DNA from: Stramenopiles sp. TOSAG23-2
Lineage: Eukaryota > Sar
Assembly (NCBI GenBank): GCA_900128395.1
Contig: LT649659.1
Location: 2,210 to 17,040 of the forward strand
DNA: 14,831 bases
Direction: 5' to 3'
The stretch's first letter is position 1. The number at the start of each line of letters is the position of its first letter. The position numbers and the translations under genes were made by a program. The notes under the pieces were generated by a model. That model had not been told where the DNA came from. It searched no databases and saw only the letters and a list, made by a program, of their open reading frames with translations. This document shows positions 1 to 7,366 of this stretch, piece after piece.

Positions 1-1870
1 CATGCATATTTTGCAATGTTTCTTGCTTCCAATATTTGCGTTTGTTCCTATTACGGCTTTCGTTGTTGTTGTTACCAACGTTGCCATCAGCATCGCCTTC
101 ATCTACGTTGTCTATGCTCGGTAAAATGCCATATACATCATATTTACTCCAAAGTTTCAAATTCGACTGACCTAAAAACAATGGATCAAATGAATATGTT
201 GATGAACCATGATTGTTTTTTAAAAAACGATGAGATAATTTAGCTTGATACCGCAGTTCGTTATAAGCATCGAGGGAGACCCTCGATGCTAAATTCAACA
301 GACATTGACTGTCTAGCATAACTACATCATGAGATTTTAAATGTGTATTAATGCTTTGTTTGTAATTCTTATTCTTTTCATTATTATTATTATTATTTAA
401 AATCAACACATGTCCAATTTTTCCAAAGTCACGCTTTGCTATATATACAATAACTTTCTTAAATATTTGTTTTGCAGAAGCATTGTTATTTATTTCCTTT
501 TTATTTAATAAATCCGATGCCAATATCGAAATTAAAAATCCATTAAAAGTATCTGGTGCATGTAACATTTCGCGTCGTTGTAACCAAACTTTGAGCAACT
601 GGCATGCGCCAATAAAACCTTTGCATTGCAAAGCTGTCTGGTGTAAACTTTGTAGATGGTCTCGCATATAGATATCTTCTAATATAGAACAATTATAACG
701 TGGAGTTGGCACTTTTTTTAATTCTTGTTGTTCATCATCATCATCCTCGCCATTGCTAGTCAAGGTTTCTTTGTGCATTCTTAAATTACCCTTTAGCGGA
801 TTTAATTTTTGAACTTCAAACACATCCTTACTAATGATTGGATAGATACGAATAGAAAATTTCTTTGCTAATTTTGATGTTTGACCAGATGCTTTCTTGC
901 GTTTCTTTGTTTTTCCTTTCGTATCCTTCTCATAACTACTATTATCATCATCAGCTGCTAATTTAAATACTAATATTGGCTTGCTAAGATCATTTCCTTC
1001 TCTCCAACCTTGAATTTCGATATCTGAAAAAGAACTTTCTTTTGAAAGTTCATTAGCGATAGCTGATAAATACAACCGGCGTTTGTCATGATACCGATAA
1101 TCTAAAACATCTTTTGGAACAAAACAACTGTTTGGAATTTGCACCGTAATATCAACATTACAATTCGATTTGATAATTGAATGTAACAAATAACTACCAA
1201 CAAGATCAATTCGAGACGGTTTTTCAAAACGTAGAGATATTGGCTTTGTGTGATGTTTCCATAATGGATGTAAACCTTTACATTTTTGAAAAACTGGAGA
1301 ATTTTCATTCATATCAAACGGTATCATTCCGTTTAATATTTTTTTTAACGTAAATAGACACTTTTCAAGATCTTTTAATGCCTTGTAATCAATACTAACG
1401 TGTTTCAATAATGATATAATTTTCAGTTCCATCATATTTGATTTTACTCTATTCGATTTACTTTTATTAAAACCATCTGTTTGTCTTAATTGTTGCATTT
1501 CAGATGTTGTAGGCAATGAAAAACGCGGATCATAAGAGGAATGCTGGGAATTTTTTCCTTTTCGGTTGCTTGTTTCTGTTGTTTTTGCCCTTCCTGTTGT
1601 CGTCGTAGATGCCACTACTGCTACAGTAGTATCTAAATAATAACCAAGACCATTATCATCGTTTTTAAATACATAACCTTTCTTTGCTCCAACAAATTTT
1701 GTGGATGGAAAAAATTCGACATCGTAATTCGAAGAATTTTCAGCTTGAATAGATGACGATGAATCTAAAGTATTTTCTAAATCCGAATCTGATTCACTGC
1801 TAGAATCAGAAGAGCTATTTTGTACCTTTTTTGTGTTACCACGTGCTGCACGTCGTCTATTTCTTGGCAT
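1..1870 (-). CDS. NOL6: Nucleolar protein 6 / Utp22 (Nrap family) homologue, N-terminal part
   Basis: An open frame of 623 codons runs from ATG at 1870-1868 to the left edge with no stop; I translated every codon to confirm it. NOL6/Utp22 is a non-catalytic scaffold of the small-subunit processome in the nucleolus, needed for early 18S pre-rRNA maturation. The Nrap nucleotidyltransferase-like core is visible: VGSYLL at residues 224-229, then NVDITVQIP at 238-246 and a KDVLDYRYHDKR block (253-264). The D-I-T in place of a catalytic D-x-D agrees with the inactive fold known for this family. A second domain starts near 388, with LLKVWLQRRE around 425-434. The N-terminus is basic then Ser/Asp-rich (about 18-40), and a Lys-rich stretch at 318-337 could be a nuclear localisation signal. 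GYVFK (65-69) and GLGYY (74-78) form a motif I associate with stramenopile proteins. Family members are about 1,100 residues, so roughly half the gene lies beyond the window. Poly-Asn encoded near 380-400 is low complexity. Confidence 0.9.
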   Translation of the reverse strand, partial: MPRNRRRAARGNTKKVQNSSSDSSSESDSDLENTLDSSSSIQAENSSNYDVEFFPSTKFVGAKKGYVFKNDDNGLGYYLDTTVAVVASTTTTGRAKTTETSNRKGKNSQHSSYDPRFSLPTTSEMQQLRQTDGFNKSKSNRVKSNMMELKIISLLKHVSIDYKALKDLEKCLFTLKKILNGMIPFDMNENSPVFQKCKGLHPLWKHHTKPISLRFEKPSRIDLVGSYLLHSIIKSNCNVDITVQIPNSCFVPKDVLDYRYHDKRRLYLSAIANELSKESSFSDIEIQGWREGNDLSKPILVFKLAADDDNSSYEKDTKGKTKKRKKASGQTSKLAKKFSIRIYPIISKDVFEVQKLNPLKGNLRMHKETLTSNGEDDDDEQQELKKVPTPRYNCSILEDIYMRDHLQSLHQTALQCKGFIGACQLLKVWLQRREMLHAPDTFNGFLISILASDLLNKKEINNNASAKQIFKKVIVYIAKRDFGKIGHVLILNNNNNNEKNKNYKQSINTHLKSHDVVMLDSQCLLNLASRVSLDAYNELRYQAKLSHRFLKNNHGSSTYSFDPLFLGQSNLKLWSKYDVYGILPSIDNVDEGDADGNVGNNNNESRNRNKRKYWKQETLQNMH

Positions 1871-2829
1871 TTTAAATTAAATTGTATTGCCTAATTGCAA
1901 TGTATATATATATATATAATCTCCCTTAATCCAAACAGCAGCAAAAGATAATTTTAAAGATAGTTTTTTTTTTGTTTTTTTTTTTCGTTACAAATAAATA
2001 TTATATTTGTTTTATGTAGTTATAATTCTTACTATTTATTCTAAAATGAATGTATGACTATATTATGGTACATCGATATTCGGCACAAGCCAAGGAGGAA
2101 ATATTTAAAATGAATATATTATTATATATATTTGTTTTGGTGGTTTGGTGGTGATGGTGATAAAATATATTCGGATATATATAATATTATATGTGGTGGT
2201 GGAGAGGTTTGCACCACTTTTGTCCTCAACAATTCTAAACCATCGATTTCGTTAATAATACATCTCTAGCAACAGCTTTATAATGCTATTCCTACATTAT
2301 AACATAATAGCACCCACACACCATTGTTCAAAAATTAATTTGTATATATATATATTATTTCCATTTATTACCATCGAATTACAAATAGGTTTGCAAAAGC
2401 CTGATGTATGACCTGCGGATATAGCTCAGTGGTAGAGCGTTCGATTGCAGTTCGAATGGTCACTAGTTTTTTAAGGGAAATGAAATTTGCAAATGAGGAA
2501 CTCTGAACCTGGTTCTGCCATATTTATTGCAGATGTTAAAACAAAATATATTTAATATTTTTGTTTGTTTTTATCCTTTTTTTTTCTTTTCAGTAGTAGG
2601 ATTGGGGATTGGATTACATCTCTGAGATAGAATATTGAGCATATACATAGTCTTTTTCATTGGGAGGTAAAATTATTTAAGAATATTTTAACTTAAAGGT
2701 TTGTGTACACAATATTTTATTATTATATTATTCATTCGTGTTTCTATGTTTACTAAAAAACGATTTTTTTAATGAAATATTAAATATTATGCATATAAAA
2801 GAGATAAATTTTTTATTTTTAAATAACAT
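1871..2829. other. Intergenic spacer between NOL6 and the large LRR gene
   Basis: AT-rich spacer holding the minus-strand NOL6 5' flank and the 3' flank of the LRR gene. It contains a TA microsatellite (1903-1918), a long T tract (about 1966-1985), a GT/GG-rich stretch (about 2135-2215) and the tRNA-like sequence at 2415. An AATAAA on the minus strand (2812-2817) lies just past the LRR stop and may be its polyadenylation signal. I saw no convincing ORF here. Confidence 0.6.
2415..2472 (+). tRNA. tRNA-Cys(GCA)-like 5' half, probably a pseudogene
   Basis: The first 42 bases are a textbook tRNA 5' portion. A 7-nt acceptor strand GCGGATA is followed by TA, a D-arm GCTC-AGTGGTA-GAGC, and a perfect 5-bp anticodon stem TTCGA/TCGAA around the loop TTGCAGT with anticodon GCA (Cys). 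The internal Pol III A box (TAGCTCAGTGG, 2422-2432) is intact. The 3' half fails: no T-arm, no TATCCGC acceptor complement and no B box follow. Instead a T6 run (2467-2472), a possible Pol III terminator, comes 10 nt after the anticodon stem. A weak alternative is that TTCTGC at 2513-2518 pairs with the 5' end (one G-T pair) after an insertion of about 40 nt. No 3' half lies just upstream, so a permuted gene is unlikely. I favour a truncated tRNA gene or tRNA-derived sequence. Confidence 0.55.
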
Positions 2830-4557
2830 CTACGGCCCACCACTTGAAAAATAAGTTGGAGCCTTCGGAGGAAACGATATAACTCGTTCATCTTCAGCAA
2901 ATTTTAATATATAGCGTATTAAATCAACTGAAAAATTTGTTTCAAAACTGTATTGCTGGATTATATAAATCAACAAAATTATATTTTCATATTTTACTGG
3001 AACCGTTTTCCTTTGTTTTGTAATGGCATTTGCCCATGTTGTAAAGTTGCTGCATCTTCTAGATATGATGACATTGGTTAAATGTAAATTATCTTCCAGT
3101 GCGCCCAGGATACATGAATTTCCGCTATTTGCATCTAACACTGTATCTGCTATATTCAAAATCTTTAAAAACAAACTTTTTCTGATCATAGTACTAAAGC
3201 ATTTCCGAATCTCCACCTCTCTTTTACCATGTACTTTAATATTTCGTATGTTCAAAATTTTCAATTGTTTGTTATTATTAAGCGATAATAATGCACAGAT
3301 CAATATTATATCACTTTCACGATATGTCCGTAACATTGATAATGAGATTGTATTTGAAGTGATTTGAAAAGAAGATGTCGTTAAATATGCAAGTTTACAG
3401 AAATTGTTTTCCAAGTTACATAATTCTTTTGAAAAATAATCTAACCCTACTTCAGTTACTTTTGTAGAGGCAATGTTTAGCGATTGGATATTTGATTTCT
3501 TCGAAAGCAAACCATGCAATAATACTTTTAATCCTAAATCACCAAGCGTAGAAAATTTCAAATTTAGCTCAACAATGTGTTGATTGTTTCTAATTAATTT
3601 GCTTAATGCACCTGCGCCAATACTATTGATGGATTGTTTATTAATTGCTAATTTCCTAATTTTTTTATGGTTGGTTAGAATGCCAGCAAGCAAAACAATA
3701 TCTTCAGAATTACATAATATATCCATTTTATCATCCTTATTATCTCCGTCGTCAGATACATTGTCATTTCTTGATGGCAATATGGCAACATTCGTTTCCT
3801 TCGAGGAAACAGAGAATTTACTACAAACAAATGATGAGAAGAGTCCACTAGCACTTGATTCATTTGAATCATTAAAATTTTCTCTGCCATGGCATTTGTC
3901 AAGCAAGATATTTCCTAGCGCTAATTTGAAATTCTTAGTCAGTCTGTTCTGAAGACGAAGTATTTTCAAATGCTTTATGCTCGATAAAATAAACAATAAC
4001 CAAGATAGACTTGGCAATTTATTTTTATCAAATGTTATCAACGTATTGTTGGACAAAGTCAGTCCAATCAATGTATCGCGCATCAAAAATGCCGATACAT
4101 GATTTATCATGTCCACAGTGGCTTTGTTGGGAAATAAATTATTATTTTGAAAGTCGAAGGTTTTTACAGAAAATTTTGAATTAGATAAAACGGATGAAAG
4201 CGTTGAGAGGCCTTTCCATCCTATCTTTTGATTGGATAAATCAATATGTTTTAAGGATAAGATCGCAGCTTTTGGGTTACTTATGGATATCATTTGAATA
4301 CTTTTAGCAAGATATGTAACACCATTATTTCCTAGGCTAGACAAGGCATTCCTAAATGGCCCAATTTTGACTATGGTTTGAAAGTGTTCGTTCTCTTCCA
4401 CATCACTATCACTACTGGCACTAGCAACAGATTGCAACTCACTAATTACTTTGTCCACTGCTAGTTTTACATTTTTATGTAACTTTACTGTATAATTTCT
4501 TGTCTCGCTGTTGTTACGATCGGCTTTTGTATAGGCATTCATATTTAGTTTACGCAT
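2830..4557 (-). CDS. Large leucine-rich-repeat protein (ribonuclease-inhibitor type), function unknown
   Basis: Encodes 575 residues from ATG at 4557. It shows irregular, degenerate LRRs of the ribonuclease-inhibitor style: clear units near 99-128 (SLKHIDLSNQKIG), 160-205, 296-380 (with IVELNLKFSTLGDLGLKVLL at 328-347) and 431-485 (LKILNI occurs twice, at 432 and 464). An acidic Ser/Asp segment at 44-57 and a hydrophilic insert at 222-285 (Asp/Asn/Ser-rich) interrupt the repeats. The C-terminus (about 520-555) is a helical non-LRR cap ending in a Pro/Gly-rich tail. There is no signal peptide or membrane helix, so a cytosolic or nuclear binding scaffold is most likely; the partner cannot be read from sequence. 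It is not a close relative of the short LRR protein at 5171, whose repeats are far more regular. A palindromic CACGTG sits 15 bp upstream of the start. Confidence 0.85.
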   Translation of the reverse strand: MRKLNMNAYTKADRNNSETRNYTVKLHKNVKLAVDKVISELQSVASASSDSDVEENEHFQTIVKIGPFRNALSSLGNNGVTYLAKSIQMISISNPKAAILSLKHIDLSNQKIGWKGLSTLSSVLSNSKFSVKTFDFQNNNLFPNKATVDMINHVSAFLMRDTLIGLTLSNNTLITFDKNKLPSLSWLLFILSSIKHLKILRLQNRLTKNFKLALGNILLDKCHGRENFNDSNESSASGLFSSFVCSKFSVSSKETNVAILPSRNDNVSDDGDNKDDKMDILCNSEDIVLLAGILTNHKKIRKLAINKQSINSIGAGALSKLIRNNQHIVELNLKFSTLGDLGLKVLLHGLLSKKSNIQSLNIASTKVTEVGLDYFSKELCNLENNFCKLAYLTTSSFQITSNTISLSMLRTYRESDIILICALLSLNNNKQLKILNIRNIKVHGKREVEIRKCFSTMIRKSLFLKILNIADTVLDANSGNSCILGALEDNLHLTNVIISRRCSNFTTWANAITKQRKTVPVKYENIILLIYIIQQYSFETNFSVDLIRYILKFAEDERVISFPPKAPTYFSSGGP

Positions 4558-4571
4558 TTATTTTTATTAGT

Positions 4572-4577
4572 CACGTG
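4572..4577. promoter_or_regulatory. CACGTG E-box/G-box palindrome upstream of the LRR gene
   Basis: GTCACGTG lies 15 bp before the ATG of the large LRR gene. CACGTG is the classical core for bHLH or bZIP factors. The position within the probable 5' UTR or core promoter is suggestive only, and a six-base site can occur by chance. Confidence 0.25.
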
Positions 4578-4796
4578 CTTTTGAAATTAAAAGTTTACTT
4601 GTACATTTGTTTTGTGTCTCTGATAATATTTTAATCATCATTTTAATAAATATATTATTTCCTTTATTGAATTTATGTATGCCAGTATTAGTATGGCAAC
4701 TATATACCTGTATTGCTATATATGCCAATATATTCAATATAAAAAAATGGTATTATACTTAGTAAACTATTATTATACTATACTCATACAGGCGGT

Positions 4797-4964
4797 ATGG
4801 TGGCCATGGTAAATAAGTTACTTGAAAAACTAAATACGACAGATACCATTAAACGTTTTGTGAAAGAAAAACAATTTGATCATTTCTTAGAGGCCGGCGG
4901 ATTGGCAGAGGAGAAGATCCAGTATAATGGAGAATGTCTTATTGTATATGTTTGTAAACTTTAA
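4797..4964 (+). CDS. Small ORF of 55 codons, unknown protein or exon of a longer gene
   Basis: ATG at 4797 opens 55 codons ending in TAA at 4962-4964. The peptide looks like real protein rather than noise: an amphipathic Lys/Glu-rich helix (KLLEKLNTTDTIKRFVKEK), then FDHFLEAGGLAEEKI and a beta-like end GECLIVYVCKL. Its base composition is also less AT-rich than the flanks. The frame stays open upstream to 4743 without another ATG, and an AG at 4790-4791 just before the start could be a 3' splice site, so this may be the last exon of a spliced gene or the remnant of a broken one. It lies between two minus-strand genes on the opposite strand. I do not recognise the family. Confidence 0.45.
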   Translation: MVAMVNKLLEKLNTTDTIKRFVKEKQFDHFLEAGGLAEEKIQYNGECLIVYVCKL

Positions 4965-5170
4965 TCTAACTATGATATTGTATTTCGTATGTTACAAGGT
5001 GTTTCACCATTAAAAATTCGTCTTGATCGTATCGCTTAAAAAATTGGAAGGGCAATTGGACGGAGTGGATAGAGGGCATGTGTGACATAACCATTAAAAT
5101 ATGGGATAAGTGTTGTTGTAGTTCATTTCGATTATAATAATATTTTTTTCCATTTTGTTTTTTATGTAAT

Positions 5171-5902
5171 TTATACATACAGCCCACCATCTTTCCCACT
5201 CTTTCTCCACGCATCACGTAATAACTGTTCTCCTTCATCACCGATTTTATTATTCGTCAAATAAACCACTTTCAACAAGTTACCTACTTTAAACGCCTTC
5301 GCAACATGCTTCGCCCCTTCATCACGGATGTTATTACCATTCAAATAAAAGGTTTTCAACGACGTATTCACATTTAATGCCCCCGACAAATATTTTGCCC
5401 CTTCGACACCGATGTTATTACGAAGCAACCAAATTCTTTCCAACGAATTATTCACTTTCAACGCATCCGCAACATGTTTCGCCCCTTTATCACGGATGTT
5501 ATTCCCACTCAAATTAATCCATTTCAACGAAGTATTCACTTTCAACGCCTCCGCAACATGTTTCGCCCCTTCAGCGCCGATGTTATTATTATTCAAATAA
5601 ATTTCTTTTAAGAAGTTATTCTTCAATCGGTCGGTTTTGTCTTTCCCAAGCATAGCTTCAATTTTATTCCATCGCCAGCCCCATTTAAATCCTTTCAGCA
5701 CTACATGGTTCCAGTATTTATTCGCATGCGAAGTTAGTTGGAACCTACCAATTGTCCTTGCATCTAAAAAAATAAATTGAAGTATAGAAAGATACAAATA
5801 TTCATTCTCAAAGATTTTAAGTCTTGATACTTCCAATTCGTTGTTTTCTACAACTGCTGAACTCGCCATTTGTATTTTTGTTTTTTTTGTTAAGCTCGCC
5901 AT
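5171..5902 (-). CDS. F-box-like protein with five 28-residue leucine-rich repeats
   Basis: Encodes 243 residues. Residues 34-65 (YLYLSILQFIFLDARTIGRF then W64) resemble an F-box: a helical segment with LDARTIGRF in the place of the usual L-D-x-x-x-L-x-x-hydrophobic step. Five consecutive 28-residue LRRs follow at 98-125, 126-153, 154-181, 182-209 and 210-237, each with L-x-x-hydrophobic-x-L-x-x-N-N-I and a helical EGAKHVAEALKVN-type half. The tail is short, ending GGLYV. F-box/LRR proteins usually serve as substrate receptors of SCF ubiquitin ligases, but this F-box is weak and the assignment is an inference. Two starts are possible, ATG at 5902 and at 5869 (residue 12), with identical 14-bp contexts produced by a local duplication. 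The repeat DNA is more GC-rich than neighbouring genes, which suggests recent repeat expansion. AT-rich sequence with a 72-bp duplication lies upstream. Confidence 0.85.
   Translation of the reverse strand: MASLTKKTKIQMASSAVVENNELEVSRLKIFENEYLYLSILQFIFLDARTIGRFQLTSHANKYWNHVVLKGFKWGWRWNKIEAMLGKDKTDRLKNNFLKEIYLNNNNIGAEGAKHVAEALKVNTSLKWINLSGNNIRDKGAKHVADALKVNNSLERIWLLRNNIGVEGAKYLSGALNVNTSLKTFYLNGNNIRDEGAKHVAKAFKVGNLLKVVYLTNNKIGDEGEQLLRDAWRKSGKDGGLYV
5192..5611 (-). repeat. 84-bp tandem repeats encoding the LRRs
   Basis: Five in-frame 84-bp units code for residues 98-237. Units alternate: the first and third read NNIG-x-EG, the second and fourth NNIRD-x-G, so the array has a two-unit (168-bp) higher-order period, which points to duplication of a pair of repeats. 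Confidence 0.8.
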
Positions 5903-5908
5903 TTGTAT
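5862..5908 (-). repeat. Duplicated start-codon context (14 bp, 33 bp apart)
   Basis: On the minus strand ATACAAATGGCGAG occurs twice, at 5908-5895 and 5875-5862. The 33-bp spacing keeps the frame, so the protein begins MASLTKKTKIQ then MASSAV. Either ATG could initiate. Confidence 0.8.
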
Positions 5909-5923
5909 AATTTAACAAAAAAC

Positions 5924-6067
5924 GTATCTTGTTATTTAGTATATGCGTTTGCATTTATTTATTTAAAATATTATGTAAAATATTATTTATTTATAGTATC
6001 TTGTTATTTAGTATATGCGTTTGCATTAATTTATTTAAAATATTATGTAAAATATTATTTATCTATT
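5924..6067. repeat. 72-bp tandem duplication
   Basis: Two adjacent copies start at GTATCTTGTT (5924 and 5996) and differ at only a few positions (for example GCATTTATTT versus GCATTAATTT). They lie directly upstream of the F-box-like LRR gene, within its likely promoter. The open frame across them on the plus strand is a by-product of a period divisible by three. Confidence 0.85.
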
Positions 6068-6094
6068 TATTATTCAAGTATTATTTATTCTTCT

Positions 6095-6119
6095 AGCTTG
6101 CCCAGCTTGCCTTAGCTTG
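6095..6119. repeat. Short AGCTTGCCC/AGCTTGCCTT tandem tract
   Basis: Three AGCTTG cores lie in 25 bp (6095, 6104, 6114) between the 72-bp duplication and the fold-back element. A related sequence in opposite orientation (TAAGGCAAGC) occurs at 9755-9764. Confidence 0.55.
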
Positions 6120-6133
6120 TTATATATATAACG

Positions 6134-6345
6134 GAATGAAAGTAAGTGCCAGTGCGAAAGTCAGTTCCCTCGTAAAATCCAGAGAGGAAATCCTGAAAAT
6201 GTCCAAAATTTTGACAATATACAGTAGCAACTATAAATATGGCCTATATAAGTCAAAATTTTGGTAAATTTTCACAAAGAGAGGTGCAGAGGATTTACGA
6301 GGGAAAACTAACTTTCGCACTGGCACTTGCTTTCATTTCAGCCGG
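6134..6345. mobile_element. Fold-back, MITE-like inverted-repeat element of about 210 bp
   Basis: The two arms are imperfect reverse complements. The left arm runs from 6134, with GAATGAAAGT, then AAGTGCCAGTGCGAAAG (6144-6160) and CCCTCGTAAA. The right arm carries the complement in reverse order, TTTACGAGGG (about 6294) then CTTTCGCACTGGCACTT (6312-6328) and CTTTCATTTC ending near 6339. The inner parts also pair: CCAAAATTTTGAC at 6203-6215 and GTCAAAATTTTGG at 6252-6264. Only about 35 bp is left as loop. It has no coding capacity. A 12-bp stretch at the right end (ATTTCAGCCGGA) recurs inverted near 12375, suggesting a dispersed family. I saw no clear target-site duplication, and the left terminus appears eroded. 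It sits in the shared upstream region of two divergent genes. Confidence 0.7.
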
Positions 6346-6446
6346 ATTTCCTGTCTTTTTACGAAGTACAAGCACGCGATAGATAGAATAGATGTATATT
6401 CGTATAGTACATCCAGTGTATGTTCTTATACTTCGTGCTTTGAAAG

Positions 6447-6466
6447 ATATATATATATATATATAT
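6447..6466. repeat. (AT)10 microsatellite
   Basis: A pure AT dinucleotide run 110 bp upstream of the small membrane-protein gene. Similar TA runs occur at 1903-1918, around 7266-7290, 9622-9646 and 14749-14781 and are typical of this genome's spacers. Confidence 0.85.
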
Positions 6467-6575
6467 GCATGTTCACTGTTCAATTTAACAGTAGTTTTGT
6501 GTCGTATATTTGTAACACTAATAATATCAATACTGTTTATATATATTTTTTCAAATAATTTATACTTTTAAAAGA

Positions 6576-6812
6576 ATGGGAATTTCAGGTGAGCAAATCT
6601 CACTTGGAATGCAATTTGTTGCAAGTTTTTTCTGGGCAATTGGAGCTATTCTTGCCGGGCCCGCTACCGCTGCGGACTTCTTGCAATTTTTTGCCGCGGT
6701 GGCGTGGTGCATTGCAAATGTTGCCTCCGCGTGGTCCATGTATGTCAATAAAAATAATACATTCTCTGTTGAAACTGCTGATAAAAAAAATGTTGAAATA
6801 AGTAAAATATGA
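6576..6812 (+). CDS. Small two-helix membrane protein, unknown function
   Basis: Encodes 78 residues. Two hydrophobic segments are evident, about 9-30 (MQFVASFFWAIGAILAGPA within it) and 34-58 (FLQFFAAVAWCIANVASAWS), joined by a short GPATAADF turn, and followed by a hydrophilic, Lys/Asn-rich C-terminal tail. Conserved-looking small residues (Gly, Ala, Pro) and tryptophans suggest a packed helical hairpin. The start context is good (A at -3, G at +4). The coding stretch is markedly GC-richer than its surroundings, which supports real coding. AATAAA at 6898-6903 could serve as polyadenylation signal. I recognise no named family; it could be an organelle or endomembrane protein. A longer overlapping frame on the other strand is less protein-like. 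Confidence 0.7.
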   Translation: MGISGEQISLGMQFVASFFWAIGAILAGPATAADFLQFFAAVAWCIANVASAWSMYVNKNNTFSVETADKKNVEISKI

Positions 6813-7366
6813 TGTGTAATAGTTGTTATGATGAAATGCATATGTACTTGTGTTCTTTTTTGTATATAGTGGGGATGTGGGGAGGAGCAATCGGGACAAT
6901 AAATTTTTAAGTATAAAATAAATCATATATTTACCTGTTATTTGTATTCTATTTCTTAGTATATGAAAATACATCCCTAGCAACTTAACCTTACAATGAA
7001 ATCATTTTTTCTTCTTCTTCTATGATTCGACGAAGAAAAACCCATGCACAATTAGAACTGTTGTAACAAAATATAATATACAGTATGTAATTATTTACAC
7101 AGATATATATATACATACGTATTTTTATATTATAGTAGTATTAAAAAATATATACAAGGTATAAACTCTATATAAGAAAAACAACATATAAGTTTGGTAA
7201 TATTTGTTTTTGCATTTTTTTAATCTCATCAATTATATAATATCTCATCAATCAACTATAAACAAATATATATATTATATATATATATTATACACGAGAT
7301 ATACATATATAAAATTTTCCGATATATAAGTCATCGTATCTTTTTGAATAGTAAATTCCAGTAAGG
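6813..7366. other. Intergenic spacer upstream of the oxidoreductase gene
   Basis: It holds the 3' flank of the small membrane-protein gene and the promoter of the oxidoreductase gene. The sequence is TA-rich with a microsatellite around 7266-7290. A hairpin with a 9-bp stem (TTTTTCTTC 7006-7014, GAAGAAAAA 7032-7040) has a 17-nt loop and is of unknown meaning. No ORF here is convincing. Confidence 0.5.

Larger units (their letters stand above)
5903..6575. promoter_or_regulatory. Divergent promoter region, rich in repeats
   Basis: A 673-bp spacer between the starts of the minus-strand LRR gene and the plus-strand small membrane-protein gene. It must hold both promoters, but the 72-bp duplication, the AGCTTG tract, the fold-back element and the AT microsatellite occupy most of it. 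No specific TATA or initiator element stands out in such AT-rich sequence. Confidence 0.5.

Noticed and set aside
361-420. ATT repeat as a possible CRISPR-like or microsatellite array
   Set aside because: It is a short run of Asn codons within the NOL6 coding frame; no spacer-repeat structure is present anywhere in the window.
2257-2273. AATACATCTCTAGCAAC, nearly identical to 6968-6984
   Set aside because: A 17-bp match with one difference is expected a few times by chance in about 15 kb of AT-rich sequence, and no extension of the similarity was seen.
2330-2414. Possible permuted tRNA with its 3' half upstream of the 5' half
   Set aside because: No T-arm or acceptor complement is present in the upstream 85 bases.
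3584-3952. 122-codon plus-strand frame inside the large LRR gene
   Set aside because: Antisense shadow of LRR codons with no domain-like pattern; the minus-strand gene explains the region fully.
4966-5241. 91-codon minus-strand frame overlapping the 3' end of the F-box-like LRR gene
   Set aside because: It lies in a different frame from the LRR gene, overlaps its final repeat and has no recognisable pattern; likely 3' UTR sequence.
5903-6115. 70-codon plus-strand frame over the 72-bp duplication
   Set aside because: The apparent repeated peptide results from a tandem duplication with a period divisible by three in AT-rich DNA, not from a gene.
6560-6983. Minus-strand frames of 93 and 127 codons opposite the small membrane protein
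   Set aside because: They extend through AT-rich flanks and lack the coherent two-helix pattern and good start context of the plus-strand frame.
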